In this document: in pieces, positions 1-15,000 of the stretch | Position numbering within the stretch: the first letter of the stretch is position 1 | Layout of the letters: each line of letters begins with the position of its first letter | From: Pelecanus crispus | Lineage: Eukaryota; Chordata; Aves; Pelecaniformes; Pelecanidae | Direction: 5' to 3' | Length of the DNA stretch: 64,000 bases | NCBI RefSeq assembly: GCF_030463565.1 | Contig: NC_134646.1 | Coordinates: 20,875,296-20,939,295 of the forward strand | Position numbers and translations under genes: made by a program | The notes under the pieces: generated by a model | Databases searched by the model: none | The model's input: the letters and a program-made list of their open reading frames with translations, nothing else | What the model was told of the DNA's origin: nothing

Positions 1-2356
1 ATAAGCTGTTAATCCGGTAACCATGCATAATGTTTCTTTACTTTTAACTTGTTGGTTTCTGATTCCAGACTTGATGTAGTGTATTTCTTTTCCTTCTGCA
101 TTCTGACTTGCAAGTGGTTTGTTGAAAGTCAGAATCCTGGCTCTGCATTTTAATATAAATGTCCTTTCAACTAGATAGAGCTATTTAATAACCATTTACT
201 GCTTTGTAAGATAACCAAATGGTAAAAATGAAGCATATAAATAACTGTTGAACCGTATAACTACTTAAATATATGTAAATACTTTATGGTCATAGTGTTA
301 AAAGATACTAGGAATGACCTTTCTTTTAGGGAATAACATGTACAAATGCAAACCAAAAGCAAGTAATTTAACATTATTTGTCATTACTGAATCTTGTGAT
401 TTTTCCACTGGCTTAGATGATTCCCTCCTTTTCAAACACGGAGTCAATCATTTGGATTGTGGTTGACCCTTGGAGTCTAACTTCTGGATCCAAGCCCCTT
501 GTGCTTGTCAGTGTAGAACAGAATGATTGGGGTGTGGTGTCCGAAATAGTTCGAAGTTGTAAGATCTAAGACACAAGCCCATGCAGGTTGATGAGGAGAC
601 AATAAAGTGACACAGCTCAGGAGAAGAGCTAGTGGCCTTAACATATGCTGAAACAATCTGCTTCTACTATTCCTATTTTTGTGTAATCTTGTATGCAGTT
701 AACCAGTTTGACTTTAAGACAGCAATGCAATACTATTACTAATGTGTCCTTAGGAGTAAGCTGTTTTGTCTAGCGCTAGTTACCAGGGCTGGCATCACTG
801 CAAGCTGTACTGGCATTACTTTGGGAGAAACGCTTTCCAAAGGAGGTATTTCTGGCAGTGACATCAGATAACTTTGTATCTTTAAATGCCTGCCAGTAAG
901 TGAGCTGTGTGTGAGTTTGACCTTTGGTCGTCTGAACAAGTTCTTTCACAGCTCAGGGTTCTTGAGTATCATGGCAGTTTGATATGGCTTATACTCTGGA
1001 GGTGAGGGGAATCAGGATGCCACCCTTCACAGTCAGGAAGGCCATGCTCCAGCACAGCCTCCTGAGCTTGGCATGGAAACTAGGTAGATTACAGCGGGGT
1101 TTTTTCCCCCATCCTTCTACCTTATGGGCAAAATGCAGCTATTCTGTAGTTAGCTGCTGTGCAAAATAAAACCACAATGACTGTGGAGGAACCAATGTCA
1201 CCTCAGCATTTGGTCAGTGTTTTTTTAGCGGCAAAGTTCCTTAACTATGAATGTCACTTAGTACAAATAACTCAGTTCTGGTTTTCCTAGCAAGTAGGAA
1301 ACTGAATTTGCAAGGATCCTGTCTTCTTGAGCTTATAATGAATACTTGAGAGTGTGTACGCATACGCATGCAGTGTGCTCACTCACCAGGTACCCAAGCA
1401 TGCAAATGGGGCCAGAAAGTGGGGAAAATGCCTTATTAAGCTGTTCTGTTTTCAGCCTGACAGTGATACAGTTTTAGTGCGAATGGTAGATGTGACCATT
1501 TCCAGCAATGTCTTTAAGGTTTCTCAAGTGGGAAGTGACTCTGGCTTTGAATCTCACTGTAGGGTTTTTTAAATATAAATTGGTCGCTCTTACTGGTCAG
1601 CTTAAAAAACTCTGTTTTCTTTCAGATGAGGTGTTCTTTGTTTTGTGTTACACATTTCAAATGAATCATGAATTTGGGCATTATATTTTCTTGTGAATAT
1701 TGGGGGGGGGAAATATTGAGCTGTTCTTTTCATGGCCAGCATAGAGGAAGTATCTGTTTGTCTTTGGCTTGGTACTGGGGTAGATGGGCTGTTGATTGAG
1801 CTTGTGGGGTAATTAAAGCCCGTCACTAGACAGCTGTTTTTCTGAGATTTCCAAAATGAGGATTTGGCAAAAATGAACCCCTGTTACATCTGGTATGGAT
1901 AAAAGTCTCTTGAGGCAGGATAACCTGCTAATCAATGTTGACATGTATGAGAAAAGCCATTATCATCTGTTGGATTTTTAAAGCTGTTTACCTCTTGCTT
2001 TATATTTCAGTAAGCTTAAATGTCTGTGAACAAGGTGCCTGTATCTTGGGGGGGAAACGCTACTTCGTGTACTGTGTTGTCAAGAGTAGACTGGTAATCC
2101 ACAGCAAGTCAGTGCCTTGATTTGACTTCAATGGATGATGTTGAAGAGGTTTGATAGAAATTCTTACTGAGAGTAAATTCAGCTTAATGTGTTATGTTTT
2201 GATAATTTTTTTTATGATATCTGTCCTGTGCATGCACAATACCTTCAGTCTGATAAAAATTCTGCTACTATATTTTCTTCTTTGGTAATATTATTTATAA
2301 AGCTTTGAAAATGTATGTTTTATGGAAGCCAATAACTTTTTAAAATATTATTGCAG
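1..2356 (+). other. LIN54 5' intron (partial)
   Basis: No exon, RNA gene or diagnosable repeat was seen. The stretch ends at the acceptor AG (2355-2356) of the first coding exon, so it is most simply the 3' part of the intron after an untranslated LIN54 exon that lies left of the window. Confidence 0.7.
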
Positions 2357-3084
2357 TACCCGCTCCAGTCATCACTGCCACAACTGCTAAAATGGAGGTG
2401 GTTTCAGCAGAAGTCAACAGCTTGCTCCCTGAGGAAATAATGGACACCGGTATAACTCTGGTGGAAGATGACAGCATTGAGGCAGTTATCGTGTCGTCAC
2501 CGATGGGAGATTCTATTCCCATGGAAACAGAACTGGAAGAAATAGTGAACATAAGCTCCACCAGCGACTCCTCAGCTACGACTACAGCTGCAGTCACGGC
2601 AGAATCAGTTACTGCACCCAGCAATCACTCAGGAGACGTGACAGTGAACATCGCAACCCCAAAATCTGATGTGAACGCAGGAGTAAAGCCTACCTTTCCA
2701 AGTGGCCTCCATAAACTTGGTGCTCAGACCCCCGTCACTATATCAGCCAACCAAATTATTCTGAACAAGACTGCCGATATTAAAATAGGCAATCAGAGTA
2801 TTAAACCGGATGGGCAAAAGCTGATTGTAACAACTTTGGGGAAGTCTGGCCAACCTATTGTTTTAGCATTACCCCACAGCCAGCTCCCGCAGGCACAGAA
2901 GGCCACGTCCCAAGCCCAAGGTGGAGACTCCAAGGTACAAGGCCAGCAGATCAAAGTTGTTATTGGCGGTCGGTCAGAAGTGAAACCTGTTGTTGGTGTC
3001 TCAGCTTTGACACAAGGAAGTCAGCTGATAAACACTGCGGCCCAGCCTTCTGTTTTGCAGACCCAGCAATTAAAAACAGTACAG
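2357..3084 (+). CDS. LIN54: LIN54 coding exon 1 (with short 5' UTR)
   Basis: Acceptor AG at 2355-2356, then 35 bases of 5' UTR (2357-2391), ATG at 2392 and donor GTAAAG at 3085. It encodes residues 1-231 and ends in phase 0. The conserved opening [15 protein letters not shown] is followed by a low-complexity Ser/Thr-rich stretch that differs in length from human, then the conserved segment containing [18 protein letters not shown]. Confidence 0.95.
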
Positions 3085-6000
3085 GTAAAGTGAGTCATGT
3101 TGATGAAACACCTTAAAAACAGTTTTGTTGCTGCAGCTGTTGTCCGTTGCTTTCACTGATGGACACATGGTTGCTTTCAGCCTTTGCATTTATTCCTTAT
3201 ATTAAAAAATACAATGCTGGTCTTAGCCCATGCTTTCATCTGTGGATGCATTTACCATTCTATGCCCTTTACCTTTAGCTACTGTCTAGAAACTTAGTAT
3301 TTGCCTCAGACAAAATGAGCTATTAAAATTCAGTAAATTGAAAAGAATTTTCCCATTATTTTCATTTTATAAAAATAAATTCTAGATGCTTTCAGGAAGA
3401 CTGAATTGAACTCTGTATGCCTATTCTTTATTCAAAGTGTACGCTGCTTTACTCCTTTATGGAAGAGTAGCTACTGCCTATTACATTTAGTTTTTTTATT
3501 TAAACTCTCTGAAAAAAAAACCTTCCAGCATTTGAAAAAGAACAGAAAGGTATATCTTGTCTGCCTCAAATCTAGTTAAGCTTGTTCATAGATACTGATA
3601 GACTAGATGCTATTGTAAGCTGGACACTTCAAGGTCTTGTTCCCAATCTCTGGCATGTATGTTGAGATATTTGAAACCACAGAGAATCCGCTGGGATCTG
3701 AAAATGTGTTGAAAAGACTTGCGTTATAACCCAAAGGGTCTGATTTTCATCTGGTATATGGCAGAACTAAATGTGAGTGACTTTGTTCTAGTTGGCAGTG
3801 AGGCAGAAATAAGACCTCATGAAAGTGAAGGAAAAAGTAGAACTTGATGCAGGTTATAATGGAAAAATATTTATTTTACAGTTTAAATGAAAGGAGAAAT
3901 TAAACTCTAAGTATGCTAATAAAAACTAATTTGCTGGACATAAAAAATTACAAACTTTTAAGCATGTTATTAGCTGAATGGTAAGTTCTCCAACTAGTAT
4001 TTCATGGCAAGCAAATGTGAGCGGCTCTCAAGATGGTTTGTTTTAATGCTGCAGATGATCCTTGCACTGATTTCTGCTTTCTCCTTTTTTGTTGCTACAT
4101 CATACCTGTGGAAAACATATTTAATAATGGCTGTTTGAAACATACCGATTTTCTTTTTTGTACCTTGCTCATTAATGATATGGTTGTCATTATAGCTTTC
4201 AAAAAAGCCTCTGCTCTTGACTCAGCATAGGAATGTTTAAGAGTGGATCTGTTCCTGTTACTTGGCTTCAGTTACTCACTGCCAAGTGACAGATACAGGA
4301 GACTGAGGGGAATTACTTAGCTGTGATGTGCTTTTGCTTGCATGAGATGACCTGTGCTGAAATACAATGACTTGTCAATTGACCTTTCCAGTTTGTCATT
4401 AGGAATGGTACAGGGTCCTTAATAGAAGGTGTTACAAATGGACTTGCATCCATTTGTAAATCTAGTTAATTGCAGTTTGAGAAAATTTGTTTTGTTGTGG
4501 TCTCTTTTTACTGAACCTTTGCTTCCATTTGCAAAACAGATTGAACTGTTAACACCTGGCATTGCTTTTTTCCTATAAGGAGAGGAAGAAGTAGAAATGA
4601 AAAGCAAGGTGGCAATGTTCATTTATTTATAAGTACTTCATGCTGCAGGGAAGGTGATTACATTAGCACTTCCCAGACAGTGCTTTTCTAGGTAGGAAAT
4701 TACTGAAGTATCAGAGGGATATATGAGGCTAGGCGAGAGATTCATAGTCTACCTTATCATGAATGACAGGGGAGCTAACCCATGCCTTGAGTCCCTGGCT
4801 TAGAAAATGAAGTCATGCATTTCTCCCATCATCCCGAACAAGCCTCTTAACCTTTCAGTGAGTGGAAAAGGAAGCTGTGAATGCCTCCCAAGGGTCTTGT
4901 GTAACTTACCTCTTGTGGCTTTGTGAATCAGGTATTTCAGATGCAAGGCAGCATAGCAGTTCGCCTTGGTGCTGAAAAGTGAATTGGTAAAAGATTAGAT
5001 GACAAAGAGCTCTCTCCAGTTCTCCTTACATCCTCACTGTCGTAGGGGCTTTGCAGGTCATTAGAGAAACTTAATTACCCTTGCTAATCTAATTGTGACA
5101 TTGAAATATCAGCAGTTGAGAAAAGGCATAATTGATAGAGTTGAGCAAAATGTTCCTTGGAATCTGGCTCCCTCTTTGATTACAATTTTAGAGGTATGAG
5201 GCTGTGAGGTGTAAAATGTGGCAGGACCTTGGGCTTCATCTATATCCAGAGGTTTATTACTGTACCTTGGCAGCTTGTCCTGATTTAGTTGAAACCACTG
5301 CCCTGGATGTGTGGACAAAACTACTGGGCAAGTGCACCTGCTTTCAGCCTGTGGCTCCTGCCTGCATACAGGCTTAAAACAACAATGTGCCGGCCGGTGT
5401 GCTACTTTAGTCCAAATGCATTAAGCAGAAGTTTGGCCTTGCAGATGAATCTCAACCAGATGTCCAGACCCATCACCATTGCTGTCACTAAGCTAGTCTA
5501 ACTTGAACTTGCCTTGATGTGGTAACTGGCTCTGCATTCCAGCAGTTAAATCTACATGTCCATAGCATTGTTGCTACCATGGCAGGGCAACTGCTAAGCC
5601 GTCATTGTGGCTTCATCTCATCATGGAAAGTGACCTTGTGTACTGCCTAACTCCAGAGCAAACTCCCATTCCTAGCTCAGTTTCTTCATCTTCTCTGAAG
5701 TATACTGTTCTCCTCTTCTATTTCTAGAGTCCCTGATTTTTTTCATATTATGCCAAATATAAATTACATAGGGTGTGGCTACATGGACAAGCTCCCATGA
5801 GGTCATCTAGGGAGTGGATTTATAGTATGTTAGCTCCTTTGTGGTAGCTGACTATGTGGGTCTTCAATCCAGCAGTAAATGTGAGGTATGCATGTGGTTT
5901 TTTCTGTATGAATAGAACACGGTTTGACAGCTGAAAACAAAGTCCGGCCATAGAAACTTGCTAGTTCATCTTTTTTTAATGGAGCATGCTTATGAAGACA

Positions 6001-9000
6001 CAAATTGACCCTTTAAATAAAGATGCTTGCAAATAAATCTCTTCACTTCTGTAGGGGGAAGAAGGTTGGTGTGTGCTTCTAAATTAATAATTTTCTTACA
6101 GAAGAGCTTGTTGCCCCAGGAAATATTTTTGCAGTCTAATTCAAAGTAACTTGCAGAGAGCGTGCTTAGTTTCCATAGGCAGAGGAATAATGTTAAGCTT
6201 CTTGTGATCAGTACAGCCAATGGCAGAGGGCTCCAGAGAACTTGTGCTTTCTGAAGCATCAAAGGGGCAGTCTGTCATCTTGACTATTTCCTCTGGCTCC
6301 TTTGTTCTCTACTGAAATGGGTAGCAAGTTTCCCACTGATGCCTAGAAGGCTCTCACAGGTGGCTGAGGTTATTGGTTCCAGTGGCAAAAACCTCAGAAA
6401 GGCTCACTTGGCAGCAAGTAAGGGCAGGAGTGCACTGCCTGCACTTGGAGGCCAAGGGCTGTTCCTCACCTTTAACCAACCATGTTTGAGTTTTGCCATG
6501 TTTCCTAAGCCCTGAGGGGATTTACTCCTTTGTTAGACCTCCTTCTTTGTAGACAAACAGTTCATCCAAAAAGCAGAGGGGAAGGATATCCTCTGAGGCA
6601 AATACTGCAAGTTGAGTCTGAGGGAAGCATGGCTACTTTCGTTGACCAGCTATTGTTTTGGGATTTTTACATTTTTTGCTGAAATATTTCATGTTAACGG
6701 GTAGCTAGTATTTCACACGTATTCATGCAAGTCACTTAAGCACATTTATCGACTGTTACTGGGAAATGACTGCTGCTGTCCAGAGCTGGCTGTTCCTGCT
6801 GGATGTTGATCACGTTCTGAGCCAGACTTTGGCCTCGCTTCAGAGAGTAAAAGCAATAGTAGTTGAGTTACAATAATACCTTATGGCAGGGTAAGATTAA
6901 TTTCAGCAGAACGGAAGTCTCAAGCAGATGAAATGTGGGGAATTTATCAGAAATTAAAATATGTGCAAATTTACAAAAGAATTTATTGATAAAATGCCTG
7001 CTTATCTATTAGCTGTGTATGTGCTAAGAGAACTGAATCCTTGAAATGTTAAAATGGCTTTGAGTTAAATTTGTAAACTGGGCTGTGAATGAAGCTTCCT
7101 TCTTCAAACAACTTATATTAACTAAAACCTTGAAACGTATCTCCAAAAAGAGCTGGGTTTTTTTTCTTCTGTTTCATTTTAAGCCTTGACTATTGTATGC
7201 CACCTATAAAGTGGCTAACATGGCCTGGGTGCAGCATATTTGGGCAAATTACCTTCACCTGCCAGTGGTCTGAGGTGGAGGTTTCCTCTGAGGAACACTT
7301 GTAGTGTAACTGTGGAGCAGCACATGGGTTCCTTTAAATGAGGTCTGTTTTCTGGCACTGCCTGGTGTCAGAGCTGCTCATTGCTGGCTTCCCTTGGTTG
7401 GGCACAGCTCAGGCACACAGAGGTGGCATTTGCTTTCCTAGAGGCTGGAGGGCTCCAGTGCTGTAGCAGTGGGGAGCTCTGGCTTCCCCAGCCATGCTGT
7501 GAGCATGCTGCTGGGAGCTGAAACAGCCTCATGTGTGCTCTTTGTGGGGCAGCTGGGGAATTTGTTACGTGCTAGTGAATACTTCAAATGCTTTGGCGTT
7601 ACTCTACTGTAAAAGAGGTGTTTTCAGTCAGCAAATTCTATAAATACAGTTTTGTGTAGGAAACCATAACATCCAGCCTTACTCAATTGCTTCATTTAAG
7701 CACTCACAACTTTCTCAGGCTGTTAAAAGTAGCTGTCATCTCTGTATCTTTGCATGTCAGTGACATTTCTCCAGTTAACTACTTGAGTAGCGAAGGTGGT
7801 TCTGCGCCTTTGAGAGGTGGCTCTCCACATGGATGACAATGTCATGCCTCTGATATTGCTGGAGTTGGTGGCTGGTGCCCATGGGATGTGGCTGGGTGTG
7901 TGTGGTGGAGGAGAGGCAGTATGGGCCTGACCTGTGGGGTTGGTAAGTGTAAGGGCATCAGTAATGCCTTCCAGTGTACTCACTAGGATTCAAGGAAGAT
8001 CCTAGTGATAGTCCGCATCTGCAGGCAGCCTCTGCAGTGACTAGGTTAAAGTAGTCTTTGAGAGAAGTAACCTCTTAATCGAACTATTCACCAGCTGGAT
8101 GCCAGTGTACAGAAACTGTTTGGACAAATGCATCTGGTAGCTAAATTCTGTCAATGTGGAGAAGGGGAAAAAGTCTTGTTTAAGACTTTTAAGACTATAA
8201 AACCCTGCTTATAAAGATTTCAAGTTGAAGTGATCTGTCTCATTGAATTGCATGTACATGTTCCTGGTCCAGCTGTGTTTCAGGAGACAGGATCATGGAA
8301 GGAAAAAAAGACCCTCTTGTACCTGGATGTAGCCAACTGATTTGTTCTTGGCTAGTGAGTACCCAAAACTTTCAGGGACTGATGATCCATGTACTTTTTG
8401 AGAATTGTTACAGAAGGCTGTTTCCCCATTTGCAGGATAAGAGTGTGCTCCTATGTCAGAGTGGGTCAAGAGATGTTTCAGAGCAGTAGCTGTTATATTT
8501 AAATCACTTGAGGAACAAGTTTTGTCCTGGTTGGCTGAAAAAGAAGTAGCTTTTCTTAAAGCTTCAATAATTGAGCTGTGCATTTAATTTTAATGTTTTT
8601 TTATGTAGACCAAAGGCATGTAAGAAATAATTTCAGCATTTCAAGATGAGGTATGTTTGCAGGGAGACACCTTACAAAAAAGCTGTAAGGGATTTGGCTA
8701 TCCTGCTTTGGTGGCTGGTTTTCTGAAGTGGCATGGATGATATCCTAGTTTTCTCAATAGCGAGAAATGGAGGTGAAATGCAAGATAAGCAATTATTCTT
8801 CAAATTATGTGTGCACATATTGTCCTTTTTCTAATGTACTTAACAATACAATAATTTAGATCCAAAATGCTTAAGTTACTGTAGATCTCTTTTTCCTCTA
8901 TCTTTCAGATTGCGAAGAAGACCCGAACCCCAACTTCTGGCCCAGTGATCACTAAGCTGATCTTTGCAAAACCAATCAATAGCAAAGCTGTAACAGGGCA

Positions 9001-12000
9001 GACCACTCAAGTGTCACCAGTCATTGCAGGTTGTACTACTTTGACTTGTTTTGCTTTACCATTTTTTAAAGGCTGTTCAAAGAGATGGTGATTGTAGAAA
9101 TTTTTCTGTCTCGATTATTTTACTATAGTTTCTGTTGAAGAACCTCAAGGGGGAAAAAAAAATCACAGACAATTTTGTGAGTAGAAGCAGATAAATGCAG
9201 ATACCTTTACACTTTGCTTGTTTAGAATTATCTTTGTGATTGTAGAATTTGAGCATTTTGCTTTTACTGTAAGATGCTTTTACTTTCTGGATTTTGGGGA
9301 GGAGAAAAAAATGCCTCACAGCCAGAGAAAAGGCTACTCGATAAACACAAAGTATTTGTGAATACATTATATAAATACATGGAGGAAAAGGAGACACATG
9401 CTCTTGTATTACTTTAATCTGCTTATAGTTGGACTTAAATGTAATACATGCATATAACAGGAAAAGTGTTTTGAGTGGGGAAAAAAAAGCGAATAAAGCT
9501 GTGTTGTTTCTGTTAAGTTGCTCACTTCAAAATAAGCATTGCAGAAGAGTCTAAGAAAGTAATTAAGGCAAATAAGAAATGGTTTGTCTCTTTGGAAAAC
9601 AAATCTGTGTTTGTGTCCTTTAAAAAAAAAAAAAAACCAACAAAACTAAAAAACCCACAGTGTAATAATTTGTTTATTAAGGCAGTGGGACTGATGTGTC
9701 CCTTGCTGAATGCATCATTGCGTGTATGCAAGTAACATCTGAGACACATAAATTATCTCAAAAGGACAAATATAGGAAGCCAGAGTCGTCTTCAGAGCTT
9801 TGAAGAATGTCTTCAACTGCTTCCAGATTGACCAACCCAAGTAGGCCTACAATCTTTTCCACATATTTAAATGCATTTGTTAAGCCTTTACAAAACTGGG
9901 ACTTTGGCTGGTTTTAAAAAGAATGCAACTGTCTCCTGTATTCAAAACTTTGATAGTACAAGTGAATGGCACATAACTGAAACATAATCTTTTCCTTGAG
10001 TTGTCAGGCTGCCTGCACCCTGAAGCCTGACTCATGTTTCAGGTGAAAGAGGGATTTCCCATCCCACTCCTCAATCTTTTTCCCTTTCTCAAAAAATTCC
10101 CTACCAAATGTACAGACCTATGAATAAGAAGATTACTTCACTATGTTTACCAATATTTGAATTAAGTGGTTTATGTGTTTTTTAAAAAAAGCAAACAACA
10201 AACAAAACAACACAGAAACATTAAAAACCCCAAAACGAGCTGCTTGGACCTGCATTACATTTTCATCTGGCAGTCATGAAAACTGGTAAACAGTAAGGAA
10301 TGACAACAAAAATAATACTAACAAGAGCATGTTTTTAAGTTTGCTGCCTCCAGAGTGAAGGGAAATGTCCAAATCAAAACATGCCTACATAATATTGACA
10401 AGCAGATATGTTACAAAATAAACTCCCAGCTTTTAAATCAATGTGTTGGAAAATCAAGAGTACCTGTCCCTGAGCCTGTGAGGGAAGCATCGCTGGGAGG
10501 TGAAGATGCTTCTCTAATTGACAGGGAAATCTTTTTAAACATTTGCCTTTCTTCTCACTATCCCTAACAGGCAGCACAGCTTGCGAGTTTTGAGAGGCTG
10601 GCATCATTTTGGGGAAGGTGTAACATTTGTGTTGTGTTTTGATTTCATATGCATGTTTTTGTGAATCTAATAAATATTTTTAATTGCCTGGGAATTTCTG
10701 CAAACTGAGGTGGAAGTTGTAAATTTTAAAGACTTGTCAATATAAGCAGCCAGATTCTGTTTAGGAGGCTGATGCCAAGGAGTGCAGAGGGGATATAGTG
10801 AGAAAGGGAAGGCTGTCACCAGGAAAACACAAACTCAAAGCACTGAATACTGTAGATGGTAAAATTCCCAGACTGACATTTTTCAGGTTGCATGTAGCTT
10901 TAGCAGCTGCTGGTAACTGTCTGCACTGTTACTTAGGCTGCACAAAAGGTTGTTTTAGAGTACACAGACCTCAGAAAAGGCAGCTTTCCAAGAGGATGAT
11001 GCTTTTTCCTGTTAGTTCCAGTTGACTTAATTGTCATGCCACTGGTTGGTTTTGGATGCAAAAATTTGTGCTGGGGTGTGTGTGTTTGTTATTTTGATAA
11101 ATGTAGTACAAGAGATTGGGTGACAGAGAAGCTATGACAGAAATGAGTCTGAGCCAAAGTGCATCGGAGGAAAGCTCAGTGGTCAAGCGCTCTTTGGAAA
11201 GAAACTTAGAAGTATGGGGAAAAAAAACCAAACAAACCCCAAACCTATTTTCCACTCTGGGAGTTTTGCAATATTCCTAAGACTGATTTCATGATTTGGA
11301 GATGCTGGTTTTGATGTCTAACCTTTTTGCCGTTGTAAAAGCAGATAGTTTGTAAAGTTACACCACCACCCATATTTTTATGGAGTGTCCTATATTCTGT
11401 TAGGCAGTGAAAAAAACCTTAGAGTTCAGCATAGACAGACCAAACAGCTTTTTCTTGGTCACCATAACACAGCTCGTTTCTGATGGCTGAGGTTTTAAAA
11501 GGGAAGTAGCCCCCCACAGATGCTTAGTTTCTCTATACATTGGCAGCAGCCCAGGGAGTTCCTAGGAAACTGCCATCTGGCTGGGTGTTTGTGCACAGTG
11601 CAGGTGTATTGGAGGGCTTTGTGCCTCAGGATGCTGTTCTGGCTTTAAAGACTTTTCAGCTGAATGTCATGGAAGGCTCAACATATGTTTCGGCTTTTTC
11701 AAGCCTAAATGAACTGTCTTTTTATTTGCAATAATGCCACTTATTTTCTTCTTTGTTGCTAAATCTAACTTAAAGTATGCCAATGTTCTTCCTACCAGGT
11801 AATACACTCTCAGAAGTAGGGATCAATTGCATGATATGCAGAGAAAACTTTGCTTTAAAAGTTAATGTAAACAGGGATAACTTGAGCTGATGGTATCTTC
11901 ATTGTTTATAGGTAGGGTTCTTTCACAGTCTGCTCCAGGAACACCACCAAAGACAATAACAATCTCTGAGAGCGGAGTCATTGGATCATCTTTGAGTACA

Positions 12001-15000
12001 ACAACACAACAGACACCGAATAAAATAGCTATCTCACCACTCAAATCTCCTAATAAGGTAAGGACCTGATTCCGGATGCAGCCTTCTATCCCTCCTGCAC
12101 AGTGGTCTGAATGGAGCTCTCTGTGTCTTTGCTACAAGCTGTTTATGATCCCACCACTCCAGGGTCTCCATTGCACATCATGATGCTCTGCGGTGATGGC
12201 CTAAGCTAGATTTTTTTGCAATCGGCTCCCTTACTCTGGTTTTAAGTAAATATGCATTACTGCATTAGTTTCCCATTCCTGCTATTTCTTGCCATTCCCT
12301 AAGCATCTATTCTGAGAGCAGTGGTTCTCTTAGCCAAGTGCTCAAACAGTATTTTTTTTTTTTTTAATGCCTCCATAAAATATCAACAGGCTGTTTAAGA
12401 GGAGACTTCAACGGTGTTAACTGGTCAGCACTTATTAACCATTGCCTGCTACTGCATAGATTATTTAGTCTTCCCTAATCATGTCTGAAGTAAATGAGAT
12501 TTGCAATGGTCCTTGACAAATACAGAGCTAGAGATTGGCACAGGTGGGCGACAGATAGAAAAGGTAACTTATCCATCATAAGCTGCGTTACAGATGAGTG
12601 ATGCTTGTATTTTAGACTTGATAAAATTGTCTTGAGAAGAGGAATATTGCTGGAGAAAGGAAGAGTCAGGGGGGCAAGATGCATAGTGCATGCAAGCTAA
12701 ATAGCGTAAGAGTAAAGAATTCTCTTAGTTTGGCAGTGCTTTACCTATGTAATGTTATACAAATGGAGTGAAGGACTTGTGTTTGAGAATTATTAGTGAG
12801 GGAAGCAACATGAGGAAGAAGTAAAAAAAATACAAATCTAGAATCAAAATTAACAAGGGGGGGAAGACTCCTTACATCTTGAATTTACTGTAGATAAGTA
12901 ATTTTAAGTATCTTTTAAAAGCAAATGGTTTAAAAAATTGGGAGTTTTCTTAAAACATAAAGGAGGAAGTGTAGAACAAAAAGTAGAAAACCAACCTTAG
13001 AAGGGGTGTGGCTATATAGTATAGAGCATTCAAACTGCGCTCTACAGAAATGAGGTCAGAAGACTGGATCTCTACAGGAATCTGGAAAGTAGATTTGAAA
13101 ATACTGATGTTCTTATACTTTGGCTGAATCAGTAGTGTAAGGTGAGATCCAACCCCCACCTCCCCCAGCTCTCCTTTGAAATTTCCATTTATGATGAAAT
13201 AGTCATGGTACCTATTATAAAGCTGTTATTCAGAAATACATCCAGACAATGCTCAGGCTTCAGTGGGCTAATTTCCTTAAGTAAACAAACAAAAAACCAC
13301 CAAACTGAAAACCAGAAGCAGTGCTAGCTTTCTGCAGGGGCCTTTTGGTGCTGGAAGCCAGCAATGCCTTGAAGTTTCTAACATGTGTATGTGCTGCTGT
13401 CGCACAGTCGGACCCATGTGAGTTCTGATTAAATACAGCACCCTTGTTCACAGAAAGAACTCTTTGTACTGGTAGAGAACTGTACTTTCATGAGGAGGGA
13501 AATATATATGTACAGGGTCTTGTATCCTGCACAGAGATTTAAATTGCTTCTTTGTTTTGCCAAGCAGCTAACAGTGGTGTCAGTGGCATCCCAGCCTCCC
13601 AACTCCCCCCAGAAGACGGTGGGCGTCCCACTGAATGTAGCGTTAGGACAGCAGATCCTCACAGTGCAGCAGTCAGCACCTTCCTCCCCTGGGAAGGCTA
13701 TAGTCAACCACACAACCGCCCAGGTACAGACTGACTTTCCTTTGTCTTCTAGCGTGTCTCTGTCTCATCGCTTGCGGGAAACTGGAGCGTTGAACCGCAA
13801 ATTGGCAGTGGTCAGTCCCACGGTGTTCTTCTTCTAATGGTGTTTGCTTAAGAATTGGCAAAAGCATTGCCCTGAAGAGCAGGCACTTCTTCAGTTGAGG
13901 GGTGCCAATCACTGCAAGCCTGTAGAAGGGCATGCTGTTAGAAAGCAGCTTTCCAACCTGGAAAGCTCCACTTCGTACAAGTTCTCATCTCTGTATACTG
14001 AATTTCCTAAGTCATCTGAAAGGCTCCCTGTGACAGGAGGGAGAGTTCTGTGGGCGGTTCTAGCTCTTCTACCAGTGTTTCTATGCCACTGACTATGGCT
14101 GCTTTCCAGGTGTTTCTAAGGCTCACAACCATGGAGTTCACATTCTTGTGGTAGAGGTCTGCATAAGCAAGACACGTTGGTCTGAGACCTACGGAATTAG
14201 AAATTACTAATTTCCTGTGTCTCGTTTCTAGAAAAATATCAGGGGTTTCCATAACAGCTTTGATAAATTGATTTGCATTAATGAATGACAAGACAAAACT
14301 GACCTTTCTAGCAAACTACAGTTCTTACTTTTTTCCTCTCTTGTAATCTTAGGTGAATCTTTTTCTATCTTAATGTCTGTATTCCTGTTTTGGTAAACAT
14401 GAAGGGATGTGTATGAGTGTAAATAACTGGAGTGGATATAGTAGGGAGTGGACACAGTTGCATGTACAGCACAAGACCAGAGACTCAGACAGATTTTGCC
14501 AGTCTTGTCTTACTGATACAGGTGATAATTGGAATGCTGATATGGGGATGTGGACACGAGCATGATTTGAAATTTGTTTTTCCAGAGTAAAACTGGTAAA
14601 ATTGTCTTTTTGAAACAGTTGTTAAAAGGTTAAGTCACTCTAATGCAAGCACCCTAAGTGACAAAACAGAGATGGCTGTGTGGCATACATACTGAGTTCT
14701 CGGTCAAAGCTATCTGACACAACACAAGGGTTTCACCTGTTGTCACTGGGCTCAAGAACATGCCTTTAGAAGAACTGTCACTTGAATTTTACAATTTTCC
14801 CAGTTGTCCTTGGATGGCAGCCACTAATTTGTGTGCTAAAGGGAACTTTGCCCATGCTGCTCTCCCTGTGATAACACTTAGGCTATGACTGTGCTTGCAG
14901 ATAGTGCTTATTTTGAATTGCTCTGGGTTGTTGAGGTTTCAGTATATTAAAAAAAAAATATATCCCAAGGAAACACCTTCTTTTAAAAGACCGGGCTTAT